Below, in pieces: positions 25,403 through 33,215 of a stretch of DNA of 43,044 bases. The DNA is from Tistrella bauzanensis (GTDB lineage: Bacteria; Pseudomonadota; Alphaproteobacteria; Tistrellales; Tistrellaceae). The position numbers and the translations under genes were made by a program. The notes under the pieces are model-generated. The model saw nothing but the letters and a program-made list of their open reading frames with translations, searched no databases and had not been told where the DNA came from. Location of the stretch: the NCBI RefSeq assembly GCF_014636235.1, contig NZ_BMDZ01000049.1, positions 1-43,044 of the forward strand, written 5' to 3'. How positions within the stretch are numbered: position 1 is the first letter of the stretch; every line of letters starts with the position of its first letter.

Positions 25403-26553
25403 CCCGGGACAACCGCTATGTCTCTGACGCGCCATTCGATCCGCGCCATGACGAGGTTCTGACACCGAAGCAGGAACGCTATTATCTGGCGTCGCAATGG
25501 CGGCTGATGTTCTGGCGCCTGCGCCGGCATCGGCTGGCGACGGTGTCGCTGTGGTTCCTGGCCGCCATCTATGCGGTGATGGTCTTCGCCGAACCGCTCA
25601 GCCCCTATGATCCGGCGACCCGCCACACCAACCATATCCATGCGCCACCACAGAGCATCCATCTGTTCCACGACGGCGCATTCGTCGGTCCCTTCATCTA
25701 TGGCACGCGCTATGCGCTGAACATGGACACGCTGACCCGCACTTATTCCGAAGACCGCGCGCGGCCGCTGCCGGTCCGCTTCCTGTGCCAGGGGGAGCCC
25801 TACCGGTTGTGGGGGCTGATCCCGCTCGACATCCGCCTGATCTGCCCGCCGAAGGGCGGCACGCTGTTCCTGCTCGGCACCGACCGGCTGGGCCGGGACA
25901 TGCTATCGCGGGTGATCGAAGGCGCGCGGATCTCGCTGACCGTGGGTCTGATCGGCATCACCATCAGCTTCTCGCTCGGCATTCTGTTCGGCGGCCTGTC
26001 GGGCTATTACGGCGGCTGGGTCGACAGCGCCATTCAGCGGTTGATCGAGGTGATCCGGTCCTTTCCCGAACTGCCGCTGTGGATGGCCCTGTCGGCGGCC
26101 ATGCCGGTCACCTGGCACCCCTTGTGGATCTTCATCGGCATCACCGTGATCCTGGGACTGCTCGACTGGACCGGGCTTGCCCGGGCGGTGCGATCGAAGC
26201 TGCTGGCGCTGCGCGAGGAAGATTATGCGACCGCGGCGGTGGTGATGGGCGCCCGGCCCAAGCGGGTGATCCTGCGCCATCTGCTGCCCAATTTCATGAG
26301 CCACCTGATCGTGTCGGCAACGCTGACCATCCCGGCGATGATCCTGGGCGAGACCGCGCTGTCATTCCTGGGCCTGGGCGTGCGGGCGCCGCTGATTTCA
26401 TGGGGCGTGCTGCTGAACGACGCGCAGGACATCAATGTCGTCACCCAGTATCCGTGGCTGCTGCTGCCGGTGGTACCGGTGGTGCTGACCGTGCTCGCCT
26501 TCAACTTTCTGGGCGACGGCCTGCGTGACGCCGCCGACCCCTATCAGAACTGA
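25399..26553 (+). CDS. ABC importer permease, DppC family, with long N-terminal extension
   Basis: Inner-membrane permease of 384 residues and last gene of the operon. The first membrane helix follows WRLMFWRLRRHRLATVSLW, and the C-terminal permease domain holds GTDRLGRDMLSRVIEGARISL (core DRLGRDMLSR), the coupling loop EEDYATAAVVMGARPKRVILRHLLPN (core TAAVVMGA) and GETALSFLGLGV. Between helix 1 and the domain lies a periplasmic insertion of about 100 residues (CQGEPYRLWGLIPLDIRL), longer than the E. coli DppC equivalent. It resembles the DppC subgroup found with large binding proteins such as the one encoded here. No further plus-strand gene follows. Confidence 0.92.
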   Translation: MTRDNRYVSDAPFDPRHDEVLTPKQERYYLASQWRLMFWRLRRHRLATVSLWFLAAIYAVMVFAEPLSPYDPATRHTNHIHAPPQSIHLFHDGAFVGPFIYGTRYALNMDTLTRTYSEDRARPLPVRFLCQGEPYRLWGLIPLDIRLICPPKGGTLFLLGTDRLGRDMLSRVIEGARISLTVGLIGITISFSLGILFGGLSGYYGGWVDSAIQRLIEVIRSFPELPLWMALSAAMPVTWHPLWIFIGITVILGLLDWTGLARAVRSKLLALREEDYATAAVVMGARPKRVILRHLLPNFMSHLIVSATLTIPAMILGETALSFLGLGVRAPLISWGVLLNDAQDINVVTQYPWLLLPVVPVVLTVLAFNFLGDGLRDAADPYQN

Positions 26554-26594
26554 TCGGACCAGGCACAGGCCCACTGACAAAACAGGCCCCCGAC

Positions 26595-26640
26595 AAAAAA
26601 GAACCGCGCGAACCGGATACTGCCCCGGTTCGCGCGGTTC
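26595..26640 (-). terminator. Strong hairpin terminator of the Fnr-type gene, shared with the convergent operon
   Basis: A 16-bp perfect stem, GAACCGCGCGAACCGG (26601-26616) with its complement at 26625-26640, has an 8-nt loop. On the minus strand it is followed by six T (26600-26595), so it terminates the regulator gene that stops at 26690. In the plus direction the T-run is poor, but the stem lies 47 nt after the permease stop and may serve both. Confidence 0.82.
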
Positions 26641-26689
26641 TGTGTGTCGTCCTGGCCGGTGGGCCGCCTTGGCTCAACAGGCGCCTGCC

Positions 26690-27454
26690 TCAACAGGCGG
26701 CGGCGCGATCGGCCTCGTCACCGGTGGCCAGAGACCGCAGCCGCTCAGGATCGAGCAGGCGCACGGCATGCACGCCGTCCAGCGAGATGATCCCGTCACG
26801 CTTGAACACCGCCAGTGTCCGGCTGACGGTTTCGATCGTCAGCCCCAGATAATCGCCGATATCGGTGCGGGTCATCGGGATCGGCAACGGGTCGCTCTTC
26901 TCGCCCCGCGCCTCAAGTCGGTCATAGAGACCGAGCAGGAACGAGGCCAGCCGCTCGCGCGCGCTCTTGCGACCCAGCAACAGCATCTGCTCGCGGGAGC
27001 GCGCGATCTCGTCCTGCGCAAGGCTCAGCAGGCGGCGGCCAAGGGCCGGAAACTGGTCCTGAAGCTCTTCGAACTCGCGACGGCGGAACCGGCATACCGA
27101 AACCCGGGTCAGGCTTTCGGCAGCAAGACCGCCCAACCGGTCGTCACCAAGGCCAAGAAAATCTCCCGGTAAAAGAAATCCAAGAACCTGCGTACGCCCA
27201 TCAGGTAGACTTTTGTATAATTTTGCACTACCCGCCGTGACATTATAGACATAGACGGACCGCTCGCCCTCTTCCGCCAGCAGTGCATGGGCCGGCATAT
27301 CAACCTTGGAAACGATGGCCGCAACCGCCGACATCGCGTCATGACCAAGATCGCCGCAGAAAGTGAGGGATCGCACCTCGCAGGCATCACATTCAGCACG
27401 GGCGCAGCTTCCTGCCGGGCGCCCCCCGAACTTGGCAGACACTGTATCTGTCAT
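26690..27454 (-). CDS. Fnr/Crp-family regulator with cysteine set for an iron-sulphur cluster
   Basis: DNA-binding regulator of 254 residues. The N-terminus carries Cys17, Cys22, Cys25 and Cys33 (C-x4-C-x2-C-x7-C), and a further Cys121 in RVSVCRF corresponds to the fourth ligand of E. coli Fnr. Next come the cyclic-nucleotide-binding fold and a C-terminal helix-turn-helix, TRTDIGDYLGLTIETVSRTLAVF, whose recognition helix ETVSR is Fnr-type (expected site TTGAT-N4-ATCAA). It is therefore probably an oxygen sensor of the FnrL/AadR/FixK group. ATG 27454 has AAGG 9 nt upstream. Positions 27150-27256 inside the gene are unusually AT-rich with rare codons (TTA, CTA, AGT, AAA), unlike the flanking sequence. 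Its targets are not evident; I saw no full Fnr box in the window. Confidence 0.88.
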   Translation of the reverse strand: MTDTVSAKFGGRPAGSCARAECDACEVRSLTFCGDLGHDAMSAVAAIVSKVDMPAHALLAEEGERSVYVYNVTAGSAKLYKSLPDGRTQVLGFLLPGDFLGLGDDRLGGLAAESLTRVSVCRFRRREFEELQDQFPALGRRLLSLAQDEIARSREQMLLLGRKSARERLASFLLGLYDRLEARGEKSDPLPIPMTRTDIGDYLGLTIETVSRTLAVFKRDGIISLDGVHAVRLLDPERLRSLATGDEADRAAAC

Positions 27455-27554
27455 GGACACGGACCTTCGGGTTGCATCTGCCGTCAGGATCAAGGCGACC
27501 CGCGGCCATTGTTTTTGCCTGACGATCATAGCACGCAACAGTTAACAGAATAGA

Positions 27555-27569
27555 GTGACGTTTCGTCAC
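27555..27569. promoter_or_regulatory. 15-bp palindrome between the Fnr-type gene and dusA
   Basis: GTGACG-TTT-CGTCAC is a perfect inverted repeat in the 248-bp divergent intergenic region (27455-27702). Half-sites resemble Crp-family operators (GTGA...TCAC), but the spacing is one base longer than the Crp consensus. It is a possible autoregulatory or dusA control site. Confidence 0.4.
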
Positions 27570-27702
27570 GCTGATGGTGCCAGGCATGCGCGGGCCGTAC
27601 AGGTCATGCATCATGCATGGGTCGCATGACAACTTCGCCGATGATCCGGCCCCCCCGACTATGGTAGAGGATGGGCCTGTTTTCTCAGGATCTTGTGGAT
27701 CG

Positions 27703-28728
27703 ATGATCGACCATCCCGAAATGCCGCGCCCTGCCGTCGACCGTCGCTTTTCCATTGCGCCGATGATGGACTGGACCGATCGGCATGATCGCTATTTTCT
27801 GCGGCAGATCAGCCGGCGGGCGCTGCTGTTCACAGAGATGATCACCACAGGCGCGCTGATCTTCGGCGATGCCGCCCGTCATCTGGCCCATGATCCGTCG
27901 GAGCATCCGATTGCGGTTCAGCTGGGTGGATCGGATCCGCGCGACCTCGCCATTGCGGCGCGGATCGCCGCCGATGCCGGCTATGATGAGATCAACCTGA
28001 ATTGCGGCTGCCCGAGCGATCGGGTGCAGTCGGGCCGCTTCGGTGCCTGCCTGATGGCCGAACCCGCCCTGGTGGCCGAGTGTGTGGCGGCAATGGCGGC
28101 GGTGGTCGACGTGCCGGTGACGGTGAAATGCCGGATCGGAATCGATGATCAGGACGAGACGGAAACCCTGTTCCGCTTCGTTGAGACGGTTGCCGCGGCC
28201 GGCGCGGGCACATTCTATGTCCATGCGCGAAAGGCGTGGCTCAAGGGTCTGAGCCCCAAGGAAAACCGCGAGATCCCGCCGCTGAACTATGCCCTGGTGC
28301 ATGCCCTGAAACGCGCCCGGCCCGATCTTGAGATCCTGCTGAATGGCGGGCTGGTCGATCTGGATCAGGCTGAAACCGAGATCGCGGCCGGCCTTGATGG
28401 CGTGATGCTGGGCCGCGCCGCCTATCACGATCCCTATATCCTGGCCGAGGTGGATGCCCGCATCTATGGCGAAGGCGGCGGCACAGCACCCATTGCCGAT
28501 CGGATCGAGATCGCCCGACGCATGCTGCCCTATATCGAGGCCGAGGTCAGCCGTGGCACGGCCCTGATCGCGATCACCCGCCATATGCTGGGGCTGTTTC
28601 AGGGCCTGCCCGGGGCGCGGCGCTTCCGGCGATCGTTGAGCGAGAATCATGCCCGCAAAGGCGCCGGCCCGGAGGTTCTGGTCGCAGCCCTCGAAGAAGT
28701 AAGCAGCCGGCGCCGCGACGCCGCATAG
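27703..28728 (+). CDS. dusA: tRNA-dihydrouridine synthase A
   Basis: FMN enzyme that reduces uridines 20/20a in the D-loop of tRNA using NADPH. It is 341 residues from ATG 27703, matching DusA (about 330-345). The order of motifs is FSIAPMMDWTDRHDRYFLR (DusA-specific MMDWTDRH, 21-28), FTEMITTGAL, LNCGCPSDRVQSGRFGACLM with the catalytic Cys103, VKCRIGIDD, FYVHARKAW, LNGG (FMN phosphate) and DGVMLGRAAY. The frame is open 43 codons further upstream (27574), but that part is not conserved in the family. It is divergent from the Fnr-type gene. Confidence 0.95.
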   Translation: MIDHPEMPRPAVDRRFSIAPMMDWTDRHDRYFLRQISRRALLFTEMITTGALIFGDAARHLAHDPSEHPIAVQLGGSDPRDLAIAARIAADAGYDEINLNCGCPSDRVQSGRFGACLMAEPALVAECVAAMAAVVDVPVTVKCRIGIDDQDETETLFRFVETVAAAGAGTFYVHARKAWLKGLSPKENREIPPLNYALVHALKRARPDLEILLNGGLVDLDQAETEIAAGLDGVMLGRAAYHDPYILAEVDARIYGEGGGTAPIADRIEIARRMLPYIEAEVSRGTALIAITRHMLGLFQGLPGARRFRRSLSENHARKGAGPEVLVAALEEVSSRRRDAA

Positions 28729-28851
28729 AAGCTCGCGCCGCGCGGATCTGCGCGCGGCAGATCTGCAACCGTCGCGCACATTACCCGCTTGGCAGGCCGT
28801 GCCGCCTGCTTCCATACTGCAGCCGCCATCACCATCCGGGCGGGAGCGGAC

Positions 28852-29577
28852 ATGCCAGCGATATCATCCGTCAGCACAGTGCCGCAGCCCTTCCGCCAGG
28901 GCCTGACCGACGCCATTCCGGTGGCGGTGACCTTTCTGTTCATCTTCACCGCCTATGGCGCAGTGGCGCGCGACGCCGGGCTCGGTATCGCACAGGCGGT
29001 GGCGGTGACCGTGGCGGTGTTCGCGGCCCCCGCGCAATTCGTCATTCTGGGGCCCCTGACCGCCCATGCCTGGGCGACCGTCGCCGGGATCGCGCTGGTG
29101 GTGAATTTCCGCATCCTGCTGATGGGGGCGGCCCTGGTACCACATTATGGCGGGCTGGCGAAGCGCCATGTCCTGCCGCCCTTGATGTTCCTGTCGGCCA
29201 GCACCTTCGCGCTGGGCTATACCTATGCCGCAGGCCACCCGGAAATCGGCGCCGGCCTCAAATTCCGCTATTATCTGGGGGTCGTGGCGATATCGCTGCC
29301 GCTGGCGGCCGGCGGCTCGGCGGCCGGTTTCGTGGTCGCCGATGTTCTGCCGCCGGCGCTGAACGCCCTGCTGCTGCTGGTCATGCCGGTTTATTTCACC
29401 ACCCTGCTGGCCAAAGCCGCCCGCCGGCTTGCCCCCTTCGTCGCCGGCCTGACCGGGTTCGTCCTGGTCGATCCCGTGGACCAGCTGGCACCGGGCTTCG
29501 GCCTGATGATCGTGGCGGTGTGCACCGGCCTTGCCATCGTCGCGGTCGAGGAACTGGCCCGGAGGCATCGCGCATGA
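28852..29577 (+). CDS. azlC: AzlC family branched-chain amino acid exporter, large subunit
   Basis: Membrane protein of 241 residues with about seven to eight hydrophobic spans. The AzlC signature region is FRQGLTDAIPVAVTFLFIFTAYG (core GLTDAIPV), then VAVFAAPAQFVILGPL and NFRILLMGAAL. ATG 28852 has GGGAG 5 nt upstream. With AzlD it forms a two-component exporter for branched-chain amino acids or toxic analogues. It is followed by azlD with an ATGA overlap. Confidence 0.92.
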   Translation: MPAISSVSTVPQPFRQGLTDAIPVAVTFLFIFTAYGAVARDAGLGIAQAVAVTVAVFAAPAQFVILGPLTAHAWATVAGIALVVNFRILLMGAALVPHYGGLAKRHVLPPLMFLSASTFALGYTYAAGHPEIGAGLKFRYYLGVVAISLPLAAGGSAAGFVVADVLPPALNALLLLVMPVYFTTLLAKAARRLAPFVAGLTGFVLVDPVDQLAPGFGLMIVAVCTGLAIVAVEELARRHRA

Positions 29578-29960
29578 CCACCATCGATCCCGCCGCCATG
29601 ACCAGTGTGGCCGGCGATCCCCTGGTCTGGGCGGCGATCCTGCTGGCCGGTGTGGTCAGCCATGCCCTGCGGATGCTGCCCTTCGTGGTGCTGCGCCCGC
29701 CCGAGAACGCGGCGGCGAGCCCGCTGTTCCGGTTCTTCGATTACGCCGCCTTCGCCGTTCTGGGCGGCATCATCGGCAGCGCGCTGCTCACCCCCCTGCC
29801 CGGCCGCGCGCTGATGGGCTATGCCCATGGCGCCACGCTGGTATCGGTGGTGGTGGTGGTCGCGTGCTTCCTGATCGCGCGGCGGCTGGACCGGCCGCTG
29901 CTGATCGTGCCGCTGGGGCTGGCCAGTCACGCATTGCTGACGATGCTGCTGGTGACTTGA
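29574..29960 (+). CDS. azlD: AzlD family branched-chain amino acid exporter, small subunit
   Basis: Membrane protein of 128 residues with four hydrophobic segments. It contains the AzlD-type SHALRMLPFVVLRP (about 29-42) and FFDYAAFAVLGGIIGSAL. The start overlaps the azlC stop by 4 nt, so the two subunits are translationally coupled. The conserved pair is the main evidence for function. The region 29961-30128 downstream has no gene. Confidence 0.9.
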   Translation: MTTIDPAAMTSVAGDPLVWAAILLAGVVSHALRMLPFVVLRPPENAAASPLFRFFDYAAFAVLGGIIGSALLTPLPGRALMGYAHGATLVSVVVVVACFLIARRLDRPLLIVPLGLASHALLTMLLVT

Positions 29961-30128
29961 CGCGTGACGGGGGCACTGTCTAAGGTCGTGGGACCGGGCC
30001 CGGTCGGTCCCGCCCATCCGCGGAAAGGGCTGCGCCCGCGATCCTGACGACGATCCGGCCGATCCCTGCATCTGCCCTTGTCCTCATCTGCCGGCGGATA
30101 CGGATGAGATCGGATAAGGGATCCCATC

Positions 30129-31445
30129 ATGGACGACCATAGCCCTGACGCGCCCGCCCCGACGGCGGCGCCGGCGGCGGACCACCCGTTTCATCTCCAT
30201 CTCGATCAGCAGCGCAAGCGCGCCCGGGATTTGCTACGCGCCTGTCTCGACGGCGACGCCGTGGCGGACCACCGCCTGCGCCGCCATCACCCACGCGCCG
30301 GCCAGCCGCCGACACTGACCGACGCCCAGCATGCCATCGCCCGCGAATTGGGGCTGGCGTCCTGGCCAAGGCTCAAGGCCCATATACTGGCGCTCGACCG
30401 GGCACGCGCGGCCATCCGCCATGGCGATCCCGCGCCCGATGGTGACAGCGACACGCTGCATATCCGCTGTGGCAGCGATATCCGCGAGCGCCTGCGGCAG
30501 GCTGGCTTCACCGGCGATTTCCTTGAGGTGTCGGACCCGCTCTGCCACGGGCCCATTCCCGCCGACGGCGACCTGATAGCGATCCGCGCCGCGTTCATCG
30601 TGGCCCAATACGGCGCGGTGCTGCCACTGGATGTGGACGGGGTGACCGGCAAGCTGACCGCGGCGGAGCGTGCGCTTCGGGCCGCCGCCGGCGGAAACCG
30701 GCGAGTGGTGCTGTGGATGGAACATGATGCCTATGATCAGTTGATCCTGGCCCGCTGCCTGGCGGTGTTTGCCGAGCATGGCGCGCCCGCCCGGCTTGAG
30801 CTGATCCAGCGCGACCACTTCCCCGGCCGGGCGCGGTTCATCGGCCTTGGACAACTGGACCCGGAAGCGCTGCGGATGTTGTGGACGGAACGCGTGCCGC
30901 TCGACGCGCGCCATCTGGCATTGGGCCACAGGGTCTGGGCAGCCCTCAGCGATCCGTCACCCGAGCCCCTCGCCCGGCTTGCCGGGGACGGCACCGCACC
31001 GTTGCCGGTGATGGCGCCGGCCCTGCGGCGCCATCTCGCCGAGCTTCCGGGCGTTGAGGACGGCCTGTCGCTGACCGAGCGTCTGACGCTCGACCTTGTG
31101 GCCGAGGCCGGCGATACCCCGTTGACCATCGGGCGCCTGTTCGGCCGGATGATGCGCGAGCGCGACCCCCTGCCCGCCCTGGGGGACGTGATGTATCTGG
31201 CGATCGTCGCCGAACTGGCCCGGGCAGCACAGCCCGCGATCGCGCTGACGCCTGCCGCAGACCCGTTCACGGCCATGGTCACCCTGACCGGACACGGGCA
31301 GGCCGTGCTTTACCAGGAGCTGGATGCCATGGCCCTGGCGCCGCCGGTGCGCTGGGTCGGCGGCTGCCGGATCGATCCGGCGGCACCCCATTGGCGCTGG
31401 GACCGGCAGGCGGATCGGCCGGTCCTGCATCCCGCCATCCTCTGA
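30129..31445 (+). CDS. DUF1835-domain protein of unknown function
   Basis: Cytoplasmic protein of 438 residues. Residues 25-90 contain QRKRARDLLRACLDGDA and TDAQHAIARELGLASWPRLKAHI, a segment often found at the N-terminus of ankyrin-like proteins. From about 107 it reads LHIRCGSDIRERLRQAGFTGDFLEVSDPLCHGP, the DUF1835 start (core RCGSDIRERL and DPLCHGP). The middle VVLWMEHDAYDQLILARCL and the C-terminal part match the DUF1835/DUF3658 pair. The biochemical role is unknown; no catalytic motif is certain. ATG 30129 has AAGGGAT upstream. It has its own leader and ends at a bidirectional terminator. Confidence 0.82.
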   Translation: MDDHSPDAPAPTAAPAADHPFHLHLDQQRKRARDLLRACLDGDAVADHRLRRHHPRAGQPPTLTDAQHAIARELGLASWPRLKAHILALDRARAAIRHGDPAPDGDSDTLHIRCGSDIRERLRQAGFTGDFLEVSDPLCHGPIPADGDLIAIRAAFIVAQYGAVLPLDVDGVTGKLTAAERALRAAAGGNRRVVLWMEHDAYDQLILARCLAVFAEHGAPARLELIQRDHFPGRARFIGLGQLDPEALRMLWTERVPLDARHLALGHRVWAALSDPSPEPLARLAGDGTAPLPVMAPALRRHLAELPGVEDGLSLTERLTLDLVAEAGDTPLTIGRLFGRMMRERDPLPALGDVMYLAIVAELARAAQPAIALTPAADPFTAMVTLTGHGQAVLYQELDAMALAPPVRWVGGCRIDPAAPHWRWDRQADRPVLHPAIL

Positions 31446-31483
31446 CCACGAGGCGGCGTCGATCGTGCGAACTGGCCCTGTAC

Positions 31484-31522
31484 GAGAAAGGCCCCGGGCG
31501 TCTCCGCCACGGGGCCTTTCTC
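31484..31522. terminator. Bidirectional terminator between the DUF1835 gene and livK
   Basis: A perfect 13-bp stem pairs GAGAAAGGCCCCG (31484-31496) with its complement (31510-31522). Both arms end in A/T-rich bases, so it can stop transcription from either side; both convergent genes end within 50 nt. Confidence 0.75.
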
Positions 31523-31567
31523 AGCAGGTCAGACGCGGCCGGCATAAGCCGGCCACGATCTGTCCGA

Positions 31568-32683
31568 TCAATAATAGTCGTACTTGCCGTTGCTCCACTT
31601 ATAGACCACGTAGCCGGGAGCGGCGACGTCACCCTTGGCGTCGAAACCGATGCTGCCGAGCACGGTGTCGAAGGTCATCTCGTGCAGCTTGGCCGAGACC
31701 GGCTCCAGCTCCACCGACTTGGCGGCATTGGCGGCCTGGGCCCAGGCCTGAACCGCGCCATAGGTATAGAGCGTATAGCCTTCCGGATCGAAGCCGGCAG
31801 CGGTGAACTTCTCCACCACCGGGGCGGCGGCCGGGTTGCGCTTTGGATCGGGACTGAAGGTCATCAGCGCGCCTTCACCGGCGGGGCCGGTGATCGACCA
31901 CCATTCCTCGGTGACCATGGCATCGCCCGACATCAGTACGGCGTCGAGGCCCGCTTCCTTGGCCTGACGCTGGATCAGCGCCGACTCGGTGTGATAGCCG
32001 CCGACATAGATCAGGTCGATATTCTCGGACTTCATCTTGGTGACGAGGGCCGAATAATCCTTCTCACCAGCCGTATAGGCCTCGTACATGGCCTCCTTGA
32101 AGCCCAGCTTGTCGAGGCTCTTGCGGGTCTCGTCGGCCAGGCCCTGGCCATAGGTGGTCTTGTCGTGAAGGATCGCGACCTTCTTGCCCTTGAACTTGTC
32201 GGCAATGAAGGCGGCCGCCACTTCGCCCTGCTGATCGTCGCGACCGCAGGTGCGGAACACGCCTTCCAGGCCACGCTCGGTGAGCTGCGGATTGGTCGAG
32301 CCGGGCGAAATCTGGACGATGCCTTCCTCGTTATAGATGTCCGAAGCCGGGATCGACGACGACGAGCACCAATGGCCCGCCACGAAGACCACGTCATCCG
32401 ACACCAGCTTGTTGGCCAGAGACACCGCCTGCTTGGGGTCGCAGGCATCGTCGCCGACCACCAGCTTCAGCTGTTCGCCGTTCACGCCGCCCGCGGCATT
32501 GATGTCCTTCACCGCCATCTCGGCGCCGTTGCGCATCTGGGTGCCGATCACGGCATACTGGCCGGTCATCGGCCCCGCCACCGAAATCACGATCTCGGCC
32601 TGCGCCGCGCCAGCCAGCGCCAGCGTCGCCACCGCGCCGAGCAGCGCGCCCTTGAGACCGCGATTGATCGAAGTCCTGGTCAT
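31568..32683 (-). CDS. livK: Branched-chain amino acid binding protein, LivK/LivJ type
   Basis: Periplasmic binding protein of 371 residues with a signal peptide (MTRTSINRGLKGALLGAVA, cleavage near AAQA-EIV). The mature part starts IVISVAGPMTGQYAVIG and shows GVNGEQLKLVVGDDACDPKQAV, VAGHWCSSSSIPAS and TTYGQGLADE, the classical leucine/isoleucine/valine binding-protein order with the ligand-contacting serine stretch and the conserved Cys pair. ATG 32683 has GGGAG 6 nt upstream. It is the last gene of the minus-strand liv operon, as in many alphaproteobacteria, and ends at a strong terminator. Confidence 0.93.
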   Translation of the reverse strand: MTRTSINRGLKGALLGAVATLALAGAAQAEIVISVAGPMTGQYAVIGTQMRNGAEMAVKDINAAGGVNGEQLKLVVGDDACDPKQAVSLANKLVSDDVVFVAGHWCSSSSIPASDIYNEEGIVQISPGSTNPQLTERGLEGVFRTCGRDDQQGEVAAAFIADKFKGKKVAILHDKTTYGQGLADETRKSLDKLGFKEAMYEAYTAGEKDYSALVTKMKSENIDLIYVGGYHTESALIQRQAKEAGLDAVLMSGDAMVTEEWWSITGPAGEGALMTFSPDPKRNPAAAPVVEKFTAAGFDPEGYTLYTYGAVQAWAQAANAAKSVELEPVSAKLHEMTFDTVLGSIGFDAKGDVAAPGYVVYKWSNGKYDYY

Positions 32684-32782
32684 GGTCGTCTCCCTGTTGA
32701 CCCGCACCGACAGGCCGTTGATGCCCGTTCCCCCGGTCCGGAAACCCGTCTGAGCGGCTGGCCTGTCTGGATGTCCAGACGA

Positions 32783-33136
32783 TCAGCCTGCCGCCCCGCC
32801 CTTGTCGCGCCAGCCGAAAATACCGGCGCGCTCGAAAGCCCATGGATACTGCTTTACCATCATTTTCGCCTGATAGGCACGATAGACGATCGCCGCAATC
32901 GCGATCAGCACCACCGCGTCCAGAACGAAGCCGCCGCCCGACAGCAGAACACCGTCATAAAGCGCATATTTCAGAAACCGGCTCGCCGCCGCCAACAGCA
33001 CGCCATAGGGCGCAACATGCCACACCGGCCGCCAGGTGGTCGCCAATGCCCGCCCGGTCATGAAGGCGCAGAACCCGGTCAGCACCAGCGTCACGCCGAT
33101 GAACACGGGCCATGTGCTGCCGATCATGCTCTCCAT
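32783..33136 (-). CDS. DUF6867 membrane protein associated with liv operons
   Basis: Small protein of 117 residues with three hydrophobic segments (10-32, 42-58, 66-88). The end AKMMVKQYPWAFERAGIFGWRDK is distinctive (core KQYPWAFERAG). Proteins of this family sit between livF and livK in alphaproteobacterial liv operons, exactly as here, so a role in the assembly or regulation of that transporter is likely but not shown. Confidence 0.82.
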   Translation of the reverse strand: MESMIGSTWPVFIGVTLVLTGFCAFMTGRALATTWRPVWHVAPYGVLLAAASRFLKYALYDGVLLSGGGFVLDAVVLIAIAAIVYRAYQAKMMVKQYPWAFERAGIFGWRDKGGAAG

Positions 33137-33215
33137 TGCCCGCTCCCTTCAAGGCTGCTGCGCGACGGGGCCGCCCGGCGGCGCAGCATGGCCCGCCTAT
33201 GGACCAGGACCACCA

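Noticed and set aside
28738-28763. Hairpin CCGCGCG-gatctg-CGCGCGG after dusA as a terminator
   Set aside because: There is no T-run, and an alternative pairing (GATCTG with CAGATC) competes, so it is not convincing as an intrinsic terminator.
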